Shown piece after piece: positions 52,953 to 62,067 of a stretch of DNA of 64,000 nucleotides. Under the pieces are notes generated by a model, which saw only the letters and a list, made by a program, of their open reading frames with translations, had not been told where the DNA came from and searched no databases. This stretch comes from Citrobacter europaeus. Lineage in GTDB: Bacteria > Pseudomonadota > Gammaproteobacteria > Enterobacterales > Enterobacteriaceae. Where the stretch lies: contig CP083650.1 of NCBI GenBank assembly GCA_020099315.1, forward strand, positions 3,162,001 through 3,226,000, read 5' to 3'. The position numbers and the translations under genes were made by a program. Each line of letters begins with the position of its first letter. The first letter of the stretch is position 1.

Positions 52953-54422
52953 TTATTTCTTCACGCGACCCGGGAATTTCATTTCGCTATAACGAACAAA
53001 ATGGGTTCCTTTCGTCAGCTTATAGCCAAACCAAATAATCAGGAACAGCGGGATACCGATATAGGTTGCCATCACGCCGCCCCAGTCAATGCTGTCTTTC
53101 AGGAACGCTTCGTAGTTCTGGCCGAGAGTGATAATCAGACACAGCACAAAGGCGAAGATCGGACCCAACGGGAAGAAGCCAGAACGGTACGGCAAATCCT
53201 TCACATCGTGACCCTGCAGCACATAACCACGACGGAAGCGATAGTGGCTAATGGCGATCCCCAGCCAGGCGATAAAGCCCGTCATCCCGGAGGTATTCAG
53301 CAGCCACAGGTACACGGTCTGGTTGCCAAACATCGAGGTCAGGAAGCACAGCCCCGCCACCACGGTGGTCGCATACAGCGCGTTACGCGGAACGCCGCCA
53401 CGAGACAGTTTACCGAAAATGCGCGGCGCTTTACCGTCGCATGCCAGGGTGTAAAGCATACGCGTGGAGGCGTACATCCCGGAGTTACCCGCAGACAACA
53501 CCGCCGTCAGGATAACCGCGTTCATCACCGCCGCCGCAGACAGCAGACCCGCATGTTGGAATACCAGCGTGAATGGGCTAACGCTGATGTCTTTCACGTC
53601 GTTGCGCAGCAGGCTCGGATCGGTGTACGGAATGATCAGGCTAATAATCAAAATCGCGAACACATAGAACAGCAGGATTCGCCAGAACACCTGACGTACC
53701 GCACGTGGAATATTCTTTTCAGGATCTTCAGATTCGCCTGCCGCGATACCGATAAGCTCCGTACCCTGGAAGGAGAAGCCGACGATCATCGCCACGCCAA
53801 TCATCGCGGCAAAGCCACCGGCAAACGGTGCATCACCGGTCGTCCAGTTACTCCAGCCCACCGGCTGAGCGCCTTTGAAGATACCGAAAATCATCATCAC
53901 GCCAACCACGATGAAGATAATGACGGTGGTAACTTTGATCAGTGAGAACCAGTATTCCGCTTCACCAAATCCGCGAACGGAAATGTAGTTCAGCAGGAAG
54001 ATAACGCCGAGGAACAGTGCGCTCCAGATCCAGCCTGGCGTGTCCGGGAACCACCAGCTCATCACCAGCTGTGCGGCCACCAGGTCAACGGCAATCGTTA
54101 CCGCCCAGTTGTACCAGTAGTTCCAGCCCAGCGCGAAGCCAAAGCCTTCTTCTACGTAGTTCTGACCGTAGGTGGAAAACGAGCCGGAAACCGGCATATA
54201 GGCAGCCAGTTCACCGAGGCTGGTCATCAGGAAGTACACCATCAGACCGATCAATATATAAGAGAACAACGCGCCGCCAGGACCCGCCGCAGAAATAGTT
54301 GCACCAGATGCAACAAAAAGACCTGTACCGATGGAGCCTCCAATGGCAATCATCGTCAGGTGACGCGCCTTCAGTTCACGACGTAGCGTGGGCGCTTCTG
54401 TGGTTTTAGTTTCGGAAACCAT
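52953..54422 (-). CDS. lysP: Lysine-specific permease LysP
   Basis: A 489-residue APC-superfamily amino acid:H+ symporter with twelve hydrophobic segments. It has the family start R-R-E-L-K-A-R-H-L-T-M-I-A-I-G-G-S-I-G-T-G-L-F (residues 13–35). It imports lysine and in E. coli also acts as a co-sensor for CadC. Length equals E. coli LysP. The 194-bp gap to yeiE should contain the ArgP-activated promoter known from E. coli. Confidence 0.97.
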   Translation of the reverse strand: MVSETKTTEAPTLRRELKARHLTMIAIGGSIGTGLFVASGATISAAGPGGALFSYILIGLMVYFLMTSLGELAAYMPVSGSFSTYGQNYVEEGFGFALGWNYWYNWAVTIAVDLVAAQLVMSWWFPDTPGWIWSALFLGVIFLLNYISVRGFGEAEYWFSLIKVTTVIIFIVVGVMMIFGIFKGAQPVGWSNWTTGDAPFAGGFAAMIGVAMIVGFSFQGTELIGIAAGESEDPEKNIPRAVRQVFWRILLFYVFAILIISLIIPYTDPSLLRNDVKDISVSPFTLVFQHAGLLSAAAVMNAVILTAVLSAGNSGMYASTRMLYTLACDGKAPRIFGKLSRGGVPRNALYATTVVAGLCFLTSMFGNQTVYLWLLNTSGMTGFIAWLGIAISHYRFRRGYVLQGHDVKDLPYRSGFFPLGPIFAFVLCLIITLGQNYEAFLKDSIDWGGVMATYIGIPLFLIIWFGYKLTKGTHFVRYSEMKFPGRVKK

Positions 54423-54616
54423 GTGAAAATGCTATCCATCCAAAAAATGAGGCGCGATTGTAGCAGACGAAATGGCATTCTTCCGGCACAAATACGCAGT
54501 TATAAGAGACCTTCATGACTGGCCGCGGATTATAAGTAAAGCAGAAAATGGGCGACGCAAGGCGGATAAAACGTAACCGCCAGCATGCTTAGAGGGACCT
54601 TTCGACAATCAGCGCT

Positions 54617-55498
54617 TTAATCGCCCAGTTCTACCTGGTCGCTGTAATGTAAAAAACGCGTAATGGCATTAGAGATATGTTTTTGCCGGTGATGAACGCG
54701 CCAGAGAGTGCGGACTAAACGCGGCAGCGGCACAGGAACTTCGCTCAACGTACCCGCCTGTAACTGCTCCGCTATAACCCGGCGCGACAAACAGCTGATC
54801 CCGAGACCATGGCGCACCGCATGCTTAATGGCCTCCGAGTTACCCAACTCCATTGCCATCTGAAATCTCGGCAGATGGGACAGCAGCAGGTAATCCACCA
54901 GTTCGCGCGTACCCGATCCTCGCTCGCGCAGGATCCACGGCGAAGCCGCCAGCTGTTCCAGCGTAACGGCCCCCTTTGTGAGCGGTGACGAGGGTGCGGC
55001 AAACACCACCAGCTCGTCTTCCAGCCACGGTTCAGAGATGATTTCCGTGTTGTGACACGGCCCTTCGATCAGCCCAATGTCTACCCGAAAATCCAGCACC
55101 GCATTGATTACGTCCTGGCTGTTGCCCACGCTAAGCTCCAGCGGCAAATCAGGGAAATCCTGGCGATAACGGGCGATCATGGCGGGCAAAATGTAGTTGC
55201 CAATAGTGCTACTGGCGTAGACCCGAATAGCACCATTATCTTCGCGAAAAAGCTGTTCGATTTCGATCGTTTGCTCAAGCAGCGCCAGCGCGCGTGGATA
55301 AAGCAAGCGCCCGTGCTCGTTGACCACCAGCCGTTTGCCCACACGGTCAAACAGCTGCACGCCAAGTTGCCCTTCGAGATCGGTTAGCGCCGCACTCACC
55401 GCCGACTGCGACAATGCCAACATGACAGACGCCTGGGTCGTTGAGCCGCTTTTTAGTACCTCAGCAAACACTTCAAGTTGTCGCAGGGTGATATGCAT
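54617..55498 (-). CDS. yeiE: LysR-type regulator YeiE
   Basis: A 293-residue LysR regulator with an N-terminal HTH (residues 3–62; S-T-T-Q-A-S-V-M-L-A-L-S-Q-S-A-V-S) and a two-lobed effector domain. Length matches E. coli YeiE. It is divergent from yeiH. YeiE homologues have been reported to respond to sulfite in a related genus, and the yeiH-type transporter next door would fit a sulfite or related anion export, but neither is shown here. Confidence 0.94.
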   Translation of the reverse strand: MHITLRQLEVFAEVLKSGSTTQASVMLALSQSAVSAALTDLEGQLGVQLFDRVGKRLVVNEHGRLLYPRALALLEQTIEIEQLFREDNGAIRVYASSTIGNYILPAMIARYRQDFPDLPLELSVGNSQDVINAVLDFRVDIGLIEGPCHNTEIISEPWLEDELVVFAAPSSPLTKGAVTLEQLAASPWILRERGSGTRELVDYLLLSHLPRFQMAMELGNSEAIKHAVRHGLGISCLSRRVIAEQLQAGTLSEVPVPLPRLVRTLWRVHHRQKHISNAITRFLHYSDQVELGD

Positions 55499-55526
55499 AG
55501 TCGTTTTCCACCGGATATCCGTTACT

Positions 55527-55653
55527 TATACCCTAAATAATTCGAGTTGCAGGAAGGCGGCCAGAGAGAGCATCCCCGGGAGCGTACTTAAGTACGTGAC
55601 TGAGGTGAACGAGCGCAGCCAACGCACATGCAACCTGAAGTATGACGGGTATA
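55527..55653. repeat. ERIC element (127 bp)
   Basis: The stretch from TATACCCTAAATAATTCGAG to GACGGGTATA is a full-length enterobacterial repetitive intergenic consensus. It has inverted ends (TATACCC/GGGTATA), the inner pair TTGCA/TGCAA, and the diagnostic core around AGTACGTGACTGAGGTGAACG. Its length is exactly the canonical 127 bp. It lies in the yeiE–yeiH divergent gap. Confidence 0.93.
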
Positions 55654-55664
55654 CCACTTATATA

Positions 55665-55686
55665 GATTAATTATAAATATATAATC
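55665..55686. promoter_or_regulatory. A+T-rich palindrome, candidate YeiE operator
   Basis: ATTATA-AATA-TATAAT (55670–55685), flanked by GATTA/TAATC, is a symmetrical site 57 bp before yeiH. LysR regulators bind such dyads next to the divergent target. Part of it could also be a -10 box. Confidence 0.45.
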
Positions 55687-55742
55687 AATTTTATTTTTAA
55701 ACCACTTCGCCGTACTCTTTTACCCAGATAAAGGAGAAGGAT

Positions 55743-56792
55743 ATGACAGAACTCACCTTGCAGACTCATCGTCGTACAGCGTGGCATTTTATTCCGGGGC
55801 TCGCCCTGAGTGCAGTTATCACTGGGGTCGCCTTATGGGGTGGATCCATTCCCGCCGTCGCAGGTGCCGGGTTCAGCGCCCTCACCTTAGCTATTTTGTT
55901 GGGGATGGTTCTCGGCAACACCGTCTATCCGCACATCTGGAAAAGCTGTGACGGCGGCGTGCTGTTTGCTAAACAACATTTATTACGTCTGGGGATTATC
56001 CTCTACGGTTTCCGCCTCACCTTCGCGCAAATTGCTGACGTCGGCGTCAGCGGTATCGTGATTGATGTGTTAACGCTAAGCAGTACCTTTATGATTGCCT
56101 GCTTCCTGGGGCAGAAAGTGTTTGGTCTGGACCGCCACACCAGCTGGCTGATTGGCGCGGGGAGCAGCATTTGTGGTGCCGCCGCCGTGCTGGCAACCGA
56201 ACCGGTGGTGAAAGCGGAAGCCAGTAAGGTAACCGTCGCTGTCGCTACCGTGGTGATCTTCGGTACCATCGCTATCTTCCTGTATCCGGCGATGTATCCG
56301 CTGTTGGCGCACTGGTTTAGTCCAGAAACCTACGGCATTTACATTGGCTCCACCATGCATGAAGTAGCACAGGTAGTGGCTGCAGGGCACGCCATTAACC
56401 CGGATGCGGAAAACGCCGCGGTTATTGCCAAAATGCTGCGCGTCATGATGCTGGCACCGTTCCTCATCCTCCTGGCCGCTCGCGTAAAACAACTGTCTCC
56501 GGCCACAGGCGGTGAGAAGAGCAAAATCACCATTCCATGGTTTGCCATCCTGTTCATTGTGGTCGCGATTTTTAACTCGTTCCACCTGCTGCCGCAGTCG
56601 GTAGTGAACATGCTGGTAACGCTGGACACTATTTTGCTGGCAATGGCGATGGCTGCCCTGGGGTTGACCACTCACGTTAGCGCGCTGAAAAAAGCCGGTG
56701 CCAAACCGTTACTGATGGCCCTGCTGCTGTTTGTCTGGCTGATTGTGGGTGGTGCTGCGATTAACGTCGCTGTCCACGCCCTGATGGCATAA
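55743..56792 (+). CDS. yeiH: UPF0324 inner-membrane protein YeiH
   Basis: A 349-residue membrane protein with about ten hydrophobic segments. It has UPF0324 features: G-N-T-V-Y (near 58), the helix with G-S-S-I-C-G-A-A-A-V-L-A (near 140–151) and S-T-M-H-E-V-A-Q-V (near 203). Length equals E. coli YeiH. It is divergent from yeiE, from which it is separated by the ERIC element. The transported compound is unknown; sulfite is a hypothesis from regulator context. Confidence 0.94.
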   Translation: MTELTLQTHRRTAWHFIPGLALSAVITGVALWGGSIPAVAGAGFSALTLAILLGMVLGNTVYPHIWKSCDGGVLFAKQHLLRLGIILYGFRLTFAQIADVGVSGIVIDVLTLSSTFMIACFLGQKVFGLDRHTSWLIGAGSSICGAAAVLATEPVVKAEASKVTVAVATVVIFGTIAIFLYPAMYPLLAHWFSPETYGIYIGSTMHEVAQVVAAGHAINPDAENAAVIAKMLRVMMLAPFLILLAARVKQLSPATGGEKSKITIPWFAILFIVVAIFNSFHLLPQSVVNMLVTLDTILLAMAMAALGLTTHVSALKKAGAKPLLMALLLFVWLIVGGAAINVAVHALMA

Positions 56793-56863
56793 ACGATCAC
56801 GACTCACCTCCATTAACCCGCTATACTCTCCCTTTTTGTATTTGAGTATGGCGGGTTAAATTT

Positions 56864-57721
56864 ATGAAATATATCGGAGCGCACGTAAGCGCCGCTGGCG
56901 GTCTGGCTAACGCCGCTATTCGAGCCGCAGAAATCGAAGCGACCGCATTCGCCCTGTTCACCAAAAATCAGCGCCAGTGGCGTGCCGCGCCGCTGACCAC
57001 CGACATCATTGATGATTTCAAATCCGCTTGCGAGAAGTACCACTATACTTCCGCCCAGATCCTGCCTCACGATAGTTACCTGATTAACCTCGGTCACCCG
57101 GTCAGCGAAGCGCTGGAAAAATCCCGCGATGCGTTTCTCGATGAAATGCAGCGCTGTGAACTGCTTGGCTTATCCCTGCTGAACTTTCACCCAGGCAGCC
57201 ATTTGATGCAGATCCCTGAAGATGAATGTCTGGCGCGCATTGCCGAATCCATCAACATCGCCCTCGCTCAGACTCAGGGGGTGACGGCAGTTATCGAAAA
57301 TACCGCCGGACAGGGCAGTAATCTTGGCTTTAAGTTTGAGCACCTTGCCGCCATTATCGACGGCGTCGAAGATAAATCCCGTGTCGGCGTTTGTATTGAT
57401 ACCTGCCATGCCTTCGCCGCCGGATACGATTTGCGTTCCGCCGAGGAATGCGAAAAGACGTTTGCGGAATTTGAACGTATTGTCGGCTTTAAGTATCTGC
57501 GCGGTATGCACCTGAACGACGCCAAGAGCGCATTTGGCAGTCGCGTTGACCGTCACCACAGCTTAGGTGAAGGCAATATTGGCCACGATGCCTTCCGTTG
57601 GATCATGCAGGACAATCGTTTTGACGGCATTCCGCTGGTACTGGAAACCATTAATCCGGATATCTGGGCAGAAGAGATTGCCTGGCTGAAAGCCCAGCAA
57701 ACAGAAAAAGCGGTGGCATAA
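56864..57721 (+). CDS. nfo: Endonuclease IV
   Basis: A 285-residue zinc-dependent AP endonuclease of the TIM-barrel type. Characteristic segments are H-P-G-S-H (near 109), E-N-T-A-G-Q-G (near 145), D-T-C-H-A-F-A-A-G (near 179) and D-R-H-H-S-L-G-E-G (near 229), which hold most zinc ligands. It cuts DNA at abasic sites in base-excision repair and is part of the SoxRS response in E. coli. Length is identical to E. coli Nfo. yeiI follows 2 bases after its stop. Confidence 0.98.
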   Translation: MKYIGAHVSAAGGLANAAIRAAEIEATAFALFTKNQRQWRAAPLTTDIIDDFKSACEKYHYTSAQILPHDSYLINLGHPVSEALEKSRDAFLDEMQRCELLGLSLLNFHPGSHLMQIPEDECLARIAESINIALAQTQGVTAVIENTAGQGSNLGFKFEHLAAIIDGVEDKSRVGVCIDTCHAFAAGYDLRSAEECEKTFAEFERIVGFKYLRGMHLNDAKSAFGSRVDRHHSLGEGNIGHDAFRWIMQDNRFDGIPLVLETINPDIWAEEIAWLKAQQTEKAVA

Positions 57722-57723
57722 TC

Positions 57724-58812
57724 ATGAACGACAGGGAAAAGCAGATCCTTAAGATCCTGCGTCGCAATCCGTTGATTCAGCAGAATGAAATCGCCGATAT
57801 TCTGCAGATAAGCCGTTCACGCGTCGCTGCGCATATTATGGATTTAATGCGTAAAGGTATGATCAAAGGTAAAGGTTATATCCTTACCGAACAGGATTAT
57901 TGCGTGGTTGTTGGGGCGATCAATATGGATATTCGTGGTGTGGCAGACATCCATTATCCTCAGGCCGCCTCTAACCCTGGCAGCATTCACTGCTCGGCAG
58001 GTGGCGTAGGACGTAATATCGCCCACAACCTTGCGCTGCTGGGTCGTGATGTCCACTTAATTTCCGCTGTTGGCAGTGACTTCTATGGCGAAACATTGCT
58101 GGAACAAACGCGTCAGGCTGGTGTTAACGTTTCCAGTTGCATACGTCTGCATGGACATAACACCTCAACTTACCTGTCGATCGCTAATCAGCAGGAAGAG
58201 ACCGTACTGGCAATCAATGATACCCATATCCTGCAACAATTGACGCCGCAGTTGTTGAACGGTTCGCGAGATTTGATTCGTCATTCCGGTGTTGTACTGG
58301 CAGATTGCAATCTCACCGCCGAAGCCATTGAGTGGGTCTTCACTATAGCTGATGATATTCCGGTATTCATTGACACCGTTTCAGAGTTCAAAGCGGCAAA
58401 AATGAAGACCTGGTTTACGCGCATTCATACGTTGAAACCCACGCAAAAAGAGCTGGCGATTCTGTGGGGGCAACCTATCTATTCAGATGCCGATCGCATA
58501 CTGGCCGTCAATAGTCTCCATCAACAGGGGGTAAAACGGATCTTTGTCTGCCTGGAAGATGAATCCGTGTTTTGCAGCGAAAAGGACGGGGAACAATTTT
58601 TACTGACCCCTCCTGAGCATACGGTTGTTGACAGTTTTGGCGCCGATGACGCATTTATGGCGGGATTACTGTACAGCTTTCTGGAAGGGAGCGAGTTTCG
58701 TGAAAGCGCTCACTTTGCCATGGCCTGCGCGGCGCTATCGCGAGCCAGCGTCAGTATCAACAACCCAACCCTCTCAGCAGATAACGCCTTGTATTTGCTA
58801 CAAACAGCTTAA
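57724..58812 (+). CDS. yeiI: PfkB sugar kinase with N-terminal HTH, YeiI
   Basis: A 362-residue protein: an N-terminal winged-helix domain (1–60; N-P-L-I-Q-Q-N-E-I-A-D-I-L-Q-I-S-R-S-R-V) fused to a PfkB kinase domain (about 60–360). The substrate motif G-G-V-G-R-N-I-A is present. The catalytic signature reads D-S-F-G-A-D-D-A-F instead of the common D-T-x-G-A-G-D-A-F; the catalytic Asp is kept. It is a relative of PsuK and probably phosphorylates a nucleoside-like sugar. It is cotranscribed with nfo (2-base gap). Length equals E. coli YeiI. Confidence 0.93.
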   Translation: MNDREKQILKILRRNPLIQQNEIADILQISRSRVAAHIMDLMRKGMIKGKGYILTEQDYCVVVGAINMDIRGVADIHYPQAASNPGSIHCSAGGVGRNIAHNLALLGRDVHLISAVGSDFYGETLLEQTRQAGVNVSSCIRLHGHNTSTYLSIANQQEETVLAINDTHILQQLTPQLLNGSRDLIRHSGVVLADCNLTAEAIEWVFTIADDIPVFIDTVSEFKAAKMKTWFTRIHTLKPTQKELAILWGQPIYSDADRILAVNSLHQQGVKRIFVCLEDESVFCSEKDGEQFLLTPPEHTVVDSFGADDAFMAGLLYSFLEGSEFRESAHFAMACAALSRASVSINNPTLSADNALYLLQTA

Positions 58813-58815
58813 ATG

Positions 58816-58849
58816 TCATGCCGGATGGCGCTACGCTTATCCGGCATGA
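58816..58849. repeat. REP-like palindrome between yeiI and psuT
   Basis: TCATGCCGGAT (58816–58826) and ATCCGGCATGA (58839–58849) form an 11-bp stem around GGCGCTACGCTT, a REP-type unit placed between two convergent genes, where it can end both transcripts. Confidence 0.8.
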
Positions 58850-58855
58850 TTCTCG

Positions 58856-60106
58856 CTATGCTATACCGATAAAGAAACCGGCTATGGTGGCGCTCATCAG
58901 GTTTGACAACGTTGCTGCTGCCAGCGCCCGCATTCCAAGCTGCGCGATTTCCGGGGCTCGCTGGGGTGCTATCGCCGAAAACGCGCCGACAACAACGCCA
59001 ATCGAACCAAAGTTAGCGAAACCGCACAGTGCAAACGAGATAATCGCAATGGTCTTCACATCCAGTGTCCCGCCGGTTTGCAGATACGGTGAGAAGTTGA
59101 GATACGCGACAAACTCGTTGATTGCCAGTTTCTGTCCGATCAGGCTACCTGCCAGCGTCGCATCGCTCCAGTCCACCCCCATAATCCACGCCAACGGGGC
59201 TAATACATAACCAAAGATCCCTTCCAGAGTGGCGTGTCCAAAACCAAACCAACCGCCAATCCCGCCGATAATGCCGTTAATCAGTGCGATAATGGCGACA
59301 AATGCCATCACTACCGTCGCCACGCCAGCGGCAATTTTCAGCCCGGTCATCGCCCCGCTCGCCGCTGCCTCGATGATGCTTTTCGGCGGCGTTTCAGTAA
59401 ATGACAGATTCTCAAAGGTGACTTGGGATTCTTCAGTTGCCGGACTCAACATACGCGCGAACAAAATACCGCCCGGGATTGCCATCAACGATGCCGCCAG
59501 CAGGTAGTCAATCGGAACGCCCATTCCAGCGTAACCAATCATCATTGAGCCAGCAATCGAGGCCATCCCACTGCAGATAGCGGTAAACAGCTCATTGCGA
59601 TTCAGCCGGTCAATAAACGGTTTCACGATTGCCGGGATCTCGTTTTGCCCGAGGAAAATCGTGGTAACTGCGACAAATGACTCGATTTTACTGATGTTCA
59701 AGGCTTTCTGGAAAATACCGCCGAGGATGCGGATCAACAGCCCCATCACGCCAATGTAGTAGAGCAGACTGATTAATGCAGTCACAAAAATGATGGCCGG
59801 GAGCACACGAAAGGCGAAGATAAACCCGGCTCCGTCAAACAACACATCCATTTTTGGCCCGACCAGGGAGCCAAAGATAAATGCGCTACCCGCATCACTA
59901 TATGACATTACCTTGTGGACACCGAGAGCGGCCTGTTCAACCAGCCATTTTCCCGGTGGGAAATACAGCATGATGCCGCCAATTGCAATTTGCAGTACCA
60001 GTGCTGCTCCGACCGTACGCAGACTAATACGCTTTTTATTTACTGACAGCAGAAACGCGATGGCCAGTAATACCACCATACCCACTACACTTCTCATTAT
60101 ATCCAT
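58856..60106 (-). CDS. psuT: Pseudouridine transporter PsuT (NupC family)
   Basis: A 416-residue concentrative nucleoside transporter with about ten to twelve hydrophobic segments and family motifs F-L-G-Q-N-E-I-P (about 151–158) and I-G-Q-K-L-A-I-N-E-F-V-A-Y. The N-terminus M-D-I-M-R-S-V-V-G-M-V-V and L-Q-I-A-I-G-G-I-M-L-Y-F-P-P-G match the recalled E. coli PsuT (YeiM) better than its paralogue NupX. It is the third gene of psuKGT, 96 bp after psuG. In E. coli nupX, rihB and yeiL lie between yeiI and psuT; here they are missing. Confidence 0.9.
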   Translation of the reverse strand: MDIMRSVVGMVVLLAIAFLLSVNKKRISLRTVGAALVLQIAIGGIMLYFPPGKWLVEQAALGVHKVMSYSDAGSAFIFGSLVGPKMDVLFDGAGFIFAFRVLPAIIFVTALISLLYYIGVMGLLIRILGGIFQKALNISKIESFVAVTTIFLGQNEIPAIVKPFIDRLNRNELFTAICSGMASIAGSMMIGYAGMGVPIDYLLAASLMAIPGGILFARMLSPATEESQVTFENLSFTETPPKSIIEAAASGAMTGLKIAAGVATVVMAFVAIIALINGIIGGIGGWFGFGHATLEGIFGYVLAPLAWIMGVDWSDATLAGSLIGQKLAINEFVAYLNFSPYLQTGGTLDVKTIAIISFALCGFANFGSIGVVVGAFSAIAPQRAPEIAQLGMRALAAATLSNLMSATIAGFFIGIA

Positions 60107-60202
60107 AATGAAATTCCCTTCATGCCAGGAAACCCGGCGTTATCGCCAGGTTTTGGTAGGTTTGATATTCGCGGGCGACCGCATGCTGCCCGGAAAATTC
60201 TG

Positions 60203-61138
60203 TCAGGCGAGACGTTGATACTCCTTCGCAATTTCACAGGCCAGTACCGCGTTGTTGAACACCAGTTGAATATTTGATTTCAGGCTGTCACCACCGGTCA
60301 GCTCCGCAACTCGCGCCAGCAGGAACGGCGTACTCTCTTTGCCCACAACCCCCTGCTCTTCCGCTTCTTTCACCGCCCGATCGATTGCCGCATTTATTTT
60401 CTCCTCTGCCATCGCAAACTGTTCTGGGATTGGGTTCGCAACAACCAGACCGCCGTCAAGACCCGTTTGCCATTTCACCGCCATCGCTCGGGCAATCTCT
60501 TTTGCGCTGTCCAGACGGATACTGACCTCAAACGGACTGGTACGGCAGAAAAACGCCGGCAACGCGTTGGTCTGATATCCAATTAATGGCACGCCAAAAG
60601 TTTCTAAATATTCGGTCGTTAAACCGAGATCAAGAATAGATTTCGCTCCTGCACAAATAACCGTGACATTGGTATGCGCCAGTTCTTGCAGATCTGCAGA
60701 AATATCAAAGGTATGTTCAGCACCACGATGAACACCACCAATGCCTCCCGTTGCAAATACTTTAATTCCAGCCAGTGCGGCAATAATCATGGTTGAGGCA
60801 ACAGTCGTTGCACCATTTTTTCCTGCCGCGACCACAAACGGTAAATCACGACGACTGACTTTAGTAACGCTATGACCTTCTCTTCCAAGCAATTCAATTT
60901 CATCTTTGCTTAAACCAACTTTCATTACCCCGCCAATAATGGCAATGGTTGCAGGAACTGCTCCATGCTTACGAATAGTTTCTTCTACTTCAATCGCTGT
61001 CTGGGCATTTTGCGGGAATGGCATACCATGAGAAATAATGGTTGATTCAAGTGCAACAATCGGTTTTTTACTGTTTAATGCTTCCTGTACTTCTGGAGAT
61101 ATTTGTAATAATTCAGAGGAAAGAGTTAATTCAGACAT
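60203..61138 (-). CDS. psuG: Pseudouridine-5'-phosphate glycosidase PsuG
   Basis: A 311-residue enzyme of the IndA/PsuG family that splits pseudouridine 5'-phosphate into uracil and ribose 5-phosphate with a Mn2+ ion and a catalytic Lys (in C-A-G-A-K-S-I-L-D). Family marks are E-S-T-I-I-S-H-G-M-P (31–40) and G-G-I-G-G-V-H-R-G. It overlaps the psuK 3' end by 13 bp. One residue shorter than the E. coli enzyme. Confidence 0.96.
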   Translation of the reverse strand: MSELTLSSELLQISPEVQEALNSKKPIVALESTIISHGMPFPQNAQTAIEVEETIRKHGAVPATIAIIGGVMKVGLSKDEIELLGREGHSVTKVSRRDLPFVVAAGKNGATTVASTMIIAALAGIKVFATGGIGGVHRGAEHTFDISADLQELAHTNVTVICAGAKSILDLGLTTEYLETFGVPLIGYQTNALPAFFCRTSPFEVSIRLDSAKEIARAMAVKWQTGLDGGLVVANPIPEQFAMAEEKINAAIDRAVKEAEEQGVVGKESTPFLLARVAELTGGDSLKSNIQLVFNNAVLACEIAKEYQRLA

Positions 61139-62067
61139 TCTGTGTTCTCCACTATTGAGCTAACATTCGCAACAGACAAATCAGGATTATTGGTATATTC
61201 ACAGGCTAACGCCATTGATGAACAACCCTGAGCAAATCGAACCGAATCAATAAAAGGCATACCGTCTAGCCAGCAGGAAGCCAGTCCAGCCATCATTGCA
61301 TCGCCTGCCCCGGTAACATTAATGACGTGAGTTTTAATCGGCGGCGACCAACCACTATTCCCCGTAATATCGCTGTAATAAACGCCGTCCCCCCCCATGC
61401 TGAGCACCAGCCGATTTAAGCCGCGATCGTGAAACCACGCGGCGACGCTGCCAACGTCATCACGCCCGGAAAGCGCAATACCACTCAGCGTTTCGGCTTC
61501 AAGGCGGTTTGGTTTGAGGGTGTGGATTTGTCCCAGACGCTCGCGAATTTTGACGCACTTCCATGCCGACACAGGGTCAACAAACACCGGAACATCCCCG
61601 GCATTTTCCAGTACCCATGCCATGGCGTCTTCGCTGATATTGCAATCGGCGACGATCACTTTCGCCTGCCGAATAAAATCATAATGCTGCGATAAAAACG
61701 CTGCTGAAATATGTTCGGTAATGCTCATATCATTAATGGCCACCAACATTTCGCCGGTGTTATCAAGCAGTGATAAATAACTGGATGTATTCTCTCCGGA
61801 AACGATAAGGCACTTATCAACATGAACTCCGGATTGATTGGTTTGCGCCAATAACGATTGCCCGTAAAAATCATTACCAACCGCCGTTAGCAGCCAGGAA
61901 TTTTTACCCAATAGCGCGAGATTATGTGCAATGTTACGCCCAACGCCTCCTGGGGTGAATTTTATCTTCCCTGGATTTGAATCCGCATAATTTAGAGAAG
62001 CATGCGAACACCCGGCAACATCCATATTGGCCGAGCCAATAGTTACTATGTATTCCTTTTCACGCAT
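61126..62067 (-). CDS. psuK: Pseudouridine kinase PsuK
   Basis: A 313-residue PfkB-family kinase that phosphorylates pseudouridine at the 5' position, first step of its degradation. It has G-G-V-G-R-N-I-A-H-N (near 40) and the intact signature N-V-T-G-A-G-D-A-M-M-A-G. The frame opens at 62127, but the ATG at 62067 with upstream CAGGGGACG gives MREKEYIVTIGSAN and the E. coli length. It is the first gene of the psuKGT operon. Confidence 0.96.
   Translation of the reverse strand: MREKEYIVTIGSANMDVAGCSHASLNYADSNPGKIKFTPGGVGRNIAHNLALLGKNSWLLTAVGNDFYGQSLLAQTNQSGVHVDKCLIVSGENTSSYLSLLDNTGEMLVAINDMSITEHISAAFLSQHYDFIRQAKVIVADCNISEDAMAWVLENAGDVPVFVDPVSAWKCVKIRERLGQIHTLKPNRLEAETLSGIALSGRDDVGSVAAWFHDRGLNRLVLSMGGDGVYYSDITGNSGWSPPIKTHVINVTGAGDAMMAGLASCWLDGMPFIDSVRFAQGCSSMALACEYTNNPDLSVANVSSIVENTECLN

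Noticed and set aside
53001..53945. A 314-codon open frame on the plus strand
   Set aside because: It lies wholly antisense to lysP, is very rich in Arg, His and Gln, has no known domain, and follows the codon pattern of the opposite strand.
59790..60218. A 142-codon frame on the plus strand near psuT
   Set aside because: Antisense to psuT, with no ribosome site or domain.
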